DNA of 64,000 nt, taken from contig NZ_OY762229.1 of assembly GCF_963665355.1 (NCBI RefSeq), forward strand, positions 620,001 to 684,000, given 5' to 3'. How positions within the stretch are numbered: the stretch's first letter is position 1; each line of letters begins with the position of its first letter. This stretch comes from an uncultured Desulfobacter sp. (lineage in GTDB: Bacteria > Desulfobacterota > Desulfobacteria > Desulfobacterales > Desulfobacteraceae). Shown here piece by piece: positions 62,855 through 64,000 of the stretch. The notes beneath the pieces are model-generated. The model was not told the DNA's origin and searched no databases. It worked only from the letters and a program-made list of their open reading frames with translations. The position numbers and the translations under genes were made by a program.

Positions 62855-64000
62855 TGGCAAAAGTATTATGGGCTTGCCTTGTGTCTCTTTTAACGGTTCT
62901 TTCAGTCTGTGCCCCTCTGTCGGCGGACCCGCAGAAAGATCCTCTTCCGGTTGCCGCAGGCATGTGTGCAAACAAGGTGAGCGCGCTTATGGACAAAGGA
63001 AACTATGCCGATGCTGTCCGGCACATTGAATCCTTCCAGGCCAAGGCCAAAACTGTTGATCCGGATACGGCACACAGCAAGGGCTACACCCACTATTACC
63101 TGGATTTTCTTCTGGGCAACTGCTGCATGATGATGGAAAAACAAGGGGCTGGCTATGTGAAAAAAGCTGTGTCGGCCTATGAACAGGCCGTTAAAAAATA
63201 TGACGGGTTTTACCAGGCATGGCTGAATTTAGGTCATTGCCGGTATTCCCTTGAACAGATGGACAAAGCGGCCCTGGCCCTTATCCGGGGATATGACACG
63301 GCCCCGGAAAAAAAAGGGGTGTACCTTTATCAGGCTGCGACATGTTATTATTTAAATGCCGATTATCAAAAAGCCCTTGATGCCTTCAGCAGGCTGCAGA
63401 AAGACCATCCCGCCGAAGTCACACTCGACAGAACCGAGGTTCTGGTCAACATTCTTTTTTCTTTGAAAAAAAACCGGCAGGCCCTGCCCTATCTCAGGGA
63501 ACTGGCTGAAAAATCCAAGGCCGAAAAGAAAAAGACCTGGCAGGAGGTGCTGCTGTACCAGTACATGGAACTTGGCATGGAGAAACAGGCCCTGGACTAT
63601 GCGGTGACCCTGACCCGGCAGGAACCGGAAGAACCCAAGTGGTGGCGGGCCCTGGCACATATCCATCTTGATAAAAACCGCCTTGAAAAAGGGCTTGAGG
63701 CGTTCATGATTTACAGCTTCACCACGCCTTTGTCCGCATCCGAAACCAAACTTCTGGCAGACCTGTTTGCCGGGTGCAATATTCCCCTGGAAGCGGCCAG
63801 GGTGTATGAAGCATGGCTGGAAAAAATTCAGAAAGACCCGACAGATCCAACCGATATCAAAGGAAAAAAGATGACAGACCGCTTCCTTGCCATAGCCCAG
63901 GCCTACCTGCAGGGCAGGGATTACGAAACAGCCCTTAAATGGGCGGAGACCGGCCTTTCCCAAGGATGTGATGCAAGGCTTTTAGCCTTTAAGGCGGACC
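62854..64000 (+). CDS. TPR-repeat protein of the TonB system (partial, runs off window)
   Basis: Open from the ATG at 62854 (TGATG overlap with the tonB stop, RBS GGAGG) to the window end, 382 residues so far. Signal peptide MAKVLWACLVSLLTVLSVCA with cleavage near LSA-DP, then TPR-like helices (AVSAYEQAVKKYDGFYQAWL, KALDAFSRLQKDHP). Such TPR proteins accompany DUF3450/TtpC/TonB2 clusters, presumably as periplasmic partners. Confidence 0.88.
   Translation, partial: MAKVLWACLVSLLTVLSVCAPLSADPQKDPLPVAAGMCANKVSALMDKGNYADAVRHIESFQAKAKTVDPDTAHSKGYTHYYLDFLLGNCCMMMEKQGAGYVKKAVSAYEQAVKKYDGFYQAWLNLGHCRYSLEQMDKAALALIRGYDTAPEKKGVYLYQAATCYYLNADYQKALDAFSRLQKDHPAEVTLDRTEVLVNILFSLKKNRQALPYLRELAEKSKAEKKKTWQEVLLYQYMELGMEKQALDYAVTLTRQEPEEPKWWRALAHIHLDKNRLEKGLEAFMIYSFTTPLSASETKLLADLFAGCNIPLEAARVYEAWLEKIQKDPTDPTDIKGKKMTDRFLAIAQAYLQGRDYETALKWAETGLSQGCDARLLAFKAD

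Overview
The window looks like chromosomal DNA of a sulfate-reducing deltaproteobacterium (Desulfobacterota, probably Desulfobacteraceae). This is inferred from gene content: an anaerobic-type cobaltochelatase CbiK, selenocysteine synthase SelA, a CobA-HemD fusion next to HemC, a CheD-HDOD fusion, tandem UspA proteins with an SLC13 carrier, two sigma-54 promoters and a DUF3450/TonB/ExbBD/TPR energy-coupling operon. No rRNA, tRNA, CRISPR array or integrase gene was seen. GC-rich housekeeping operons alternate with clearly AT-richer accessory DNA.

Layout. 1-3.3 kb: rarA (partial), a small ORF and der on the minus strand, then a DUF418-like membrane protein. 3.4-3.9 kb: a sigma-54-driven small secreted acidic protein with its own terminator. 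4.3-8.4 kb: AT-rich accessory DNA with a CGGC protein, two small genes broken at homopolymers (one at an A10-G24 tract), an operon of a pentapeptide-repeat K+ channel and a nucleotidyltransferase, and an HNH-like gene that sits in what looks like an integron gene cassette ending in an attC site. 8.5-10.6 kb: GFA-family protein, a J-domain remnant and PseC-like aminotransferase. 10.8-21.1 kb: one sigma-54-preceded operon: histidine kinase, receiver protein, SLC13 carrier, small membrane protein, Yip1 protein, REC-CBS protein, two double UspA proteins and a Pat-like acetyltransferase with a shortened ATP-grasp region.

21.2-32.0 kb is the main accessory system: ten tightly packed minus-strand genes (promoter near 32.07 kb): nuclease-methylase fusion, HsdS, DUF1016 nuclease, 59-residue small protein, coiled-coil/winged-helix adaptor, DndD, DndE-HerA fusion, coiled-coil/RAMA adaptor and RadC. 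It combines Type I-like methylation and specificity with Dnd-like ATPases, but lacks HsdR helicase and DndA/B/C. The block lies between intact pat and a decayed copy of pat's GNAT segment, which marks the island edges. I consider it the best candidate for an undescribed defence system.

32.3-44 kb: hybrid sensor kinase, diguanylate cyclase, tetrapyrrole genes (hemC, cobA-hemD) with an FmdB zinc ribbon, a three-gene envelope lipoprotein cluster (COG3014, FlgT-like, LpoB) and an M20 amidohydrolase. 44-53.5 kb: DMT transporter, gmhA, a degenerate-GGDEF/TPR protein, selA, cheD-HDOD, a sigma-28-preceded EF-hand protein, ilvH overlapping a diguanylate cyclase, and pyrF. 53.5-58.5 kb: lysC, tsaE, nnrDE, tag and cbiK, all minus strand. 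58.7-64 kb: DUF3450, TtpC-like ExbB, ExbB, ExbD, TonB and a TPR protein running off the end.

A dispersed palindromic element of about 52 bp occurs four times (36.3, 42.6, 44.2 and 53.5 kb). In two copies it supplies the stop codon of the adjacent gene. Product names rest on motifs read by eye; no database search was possible.
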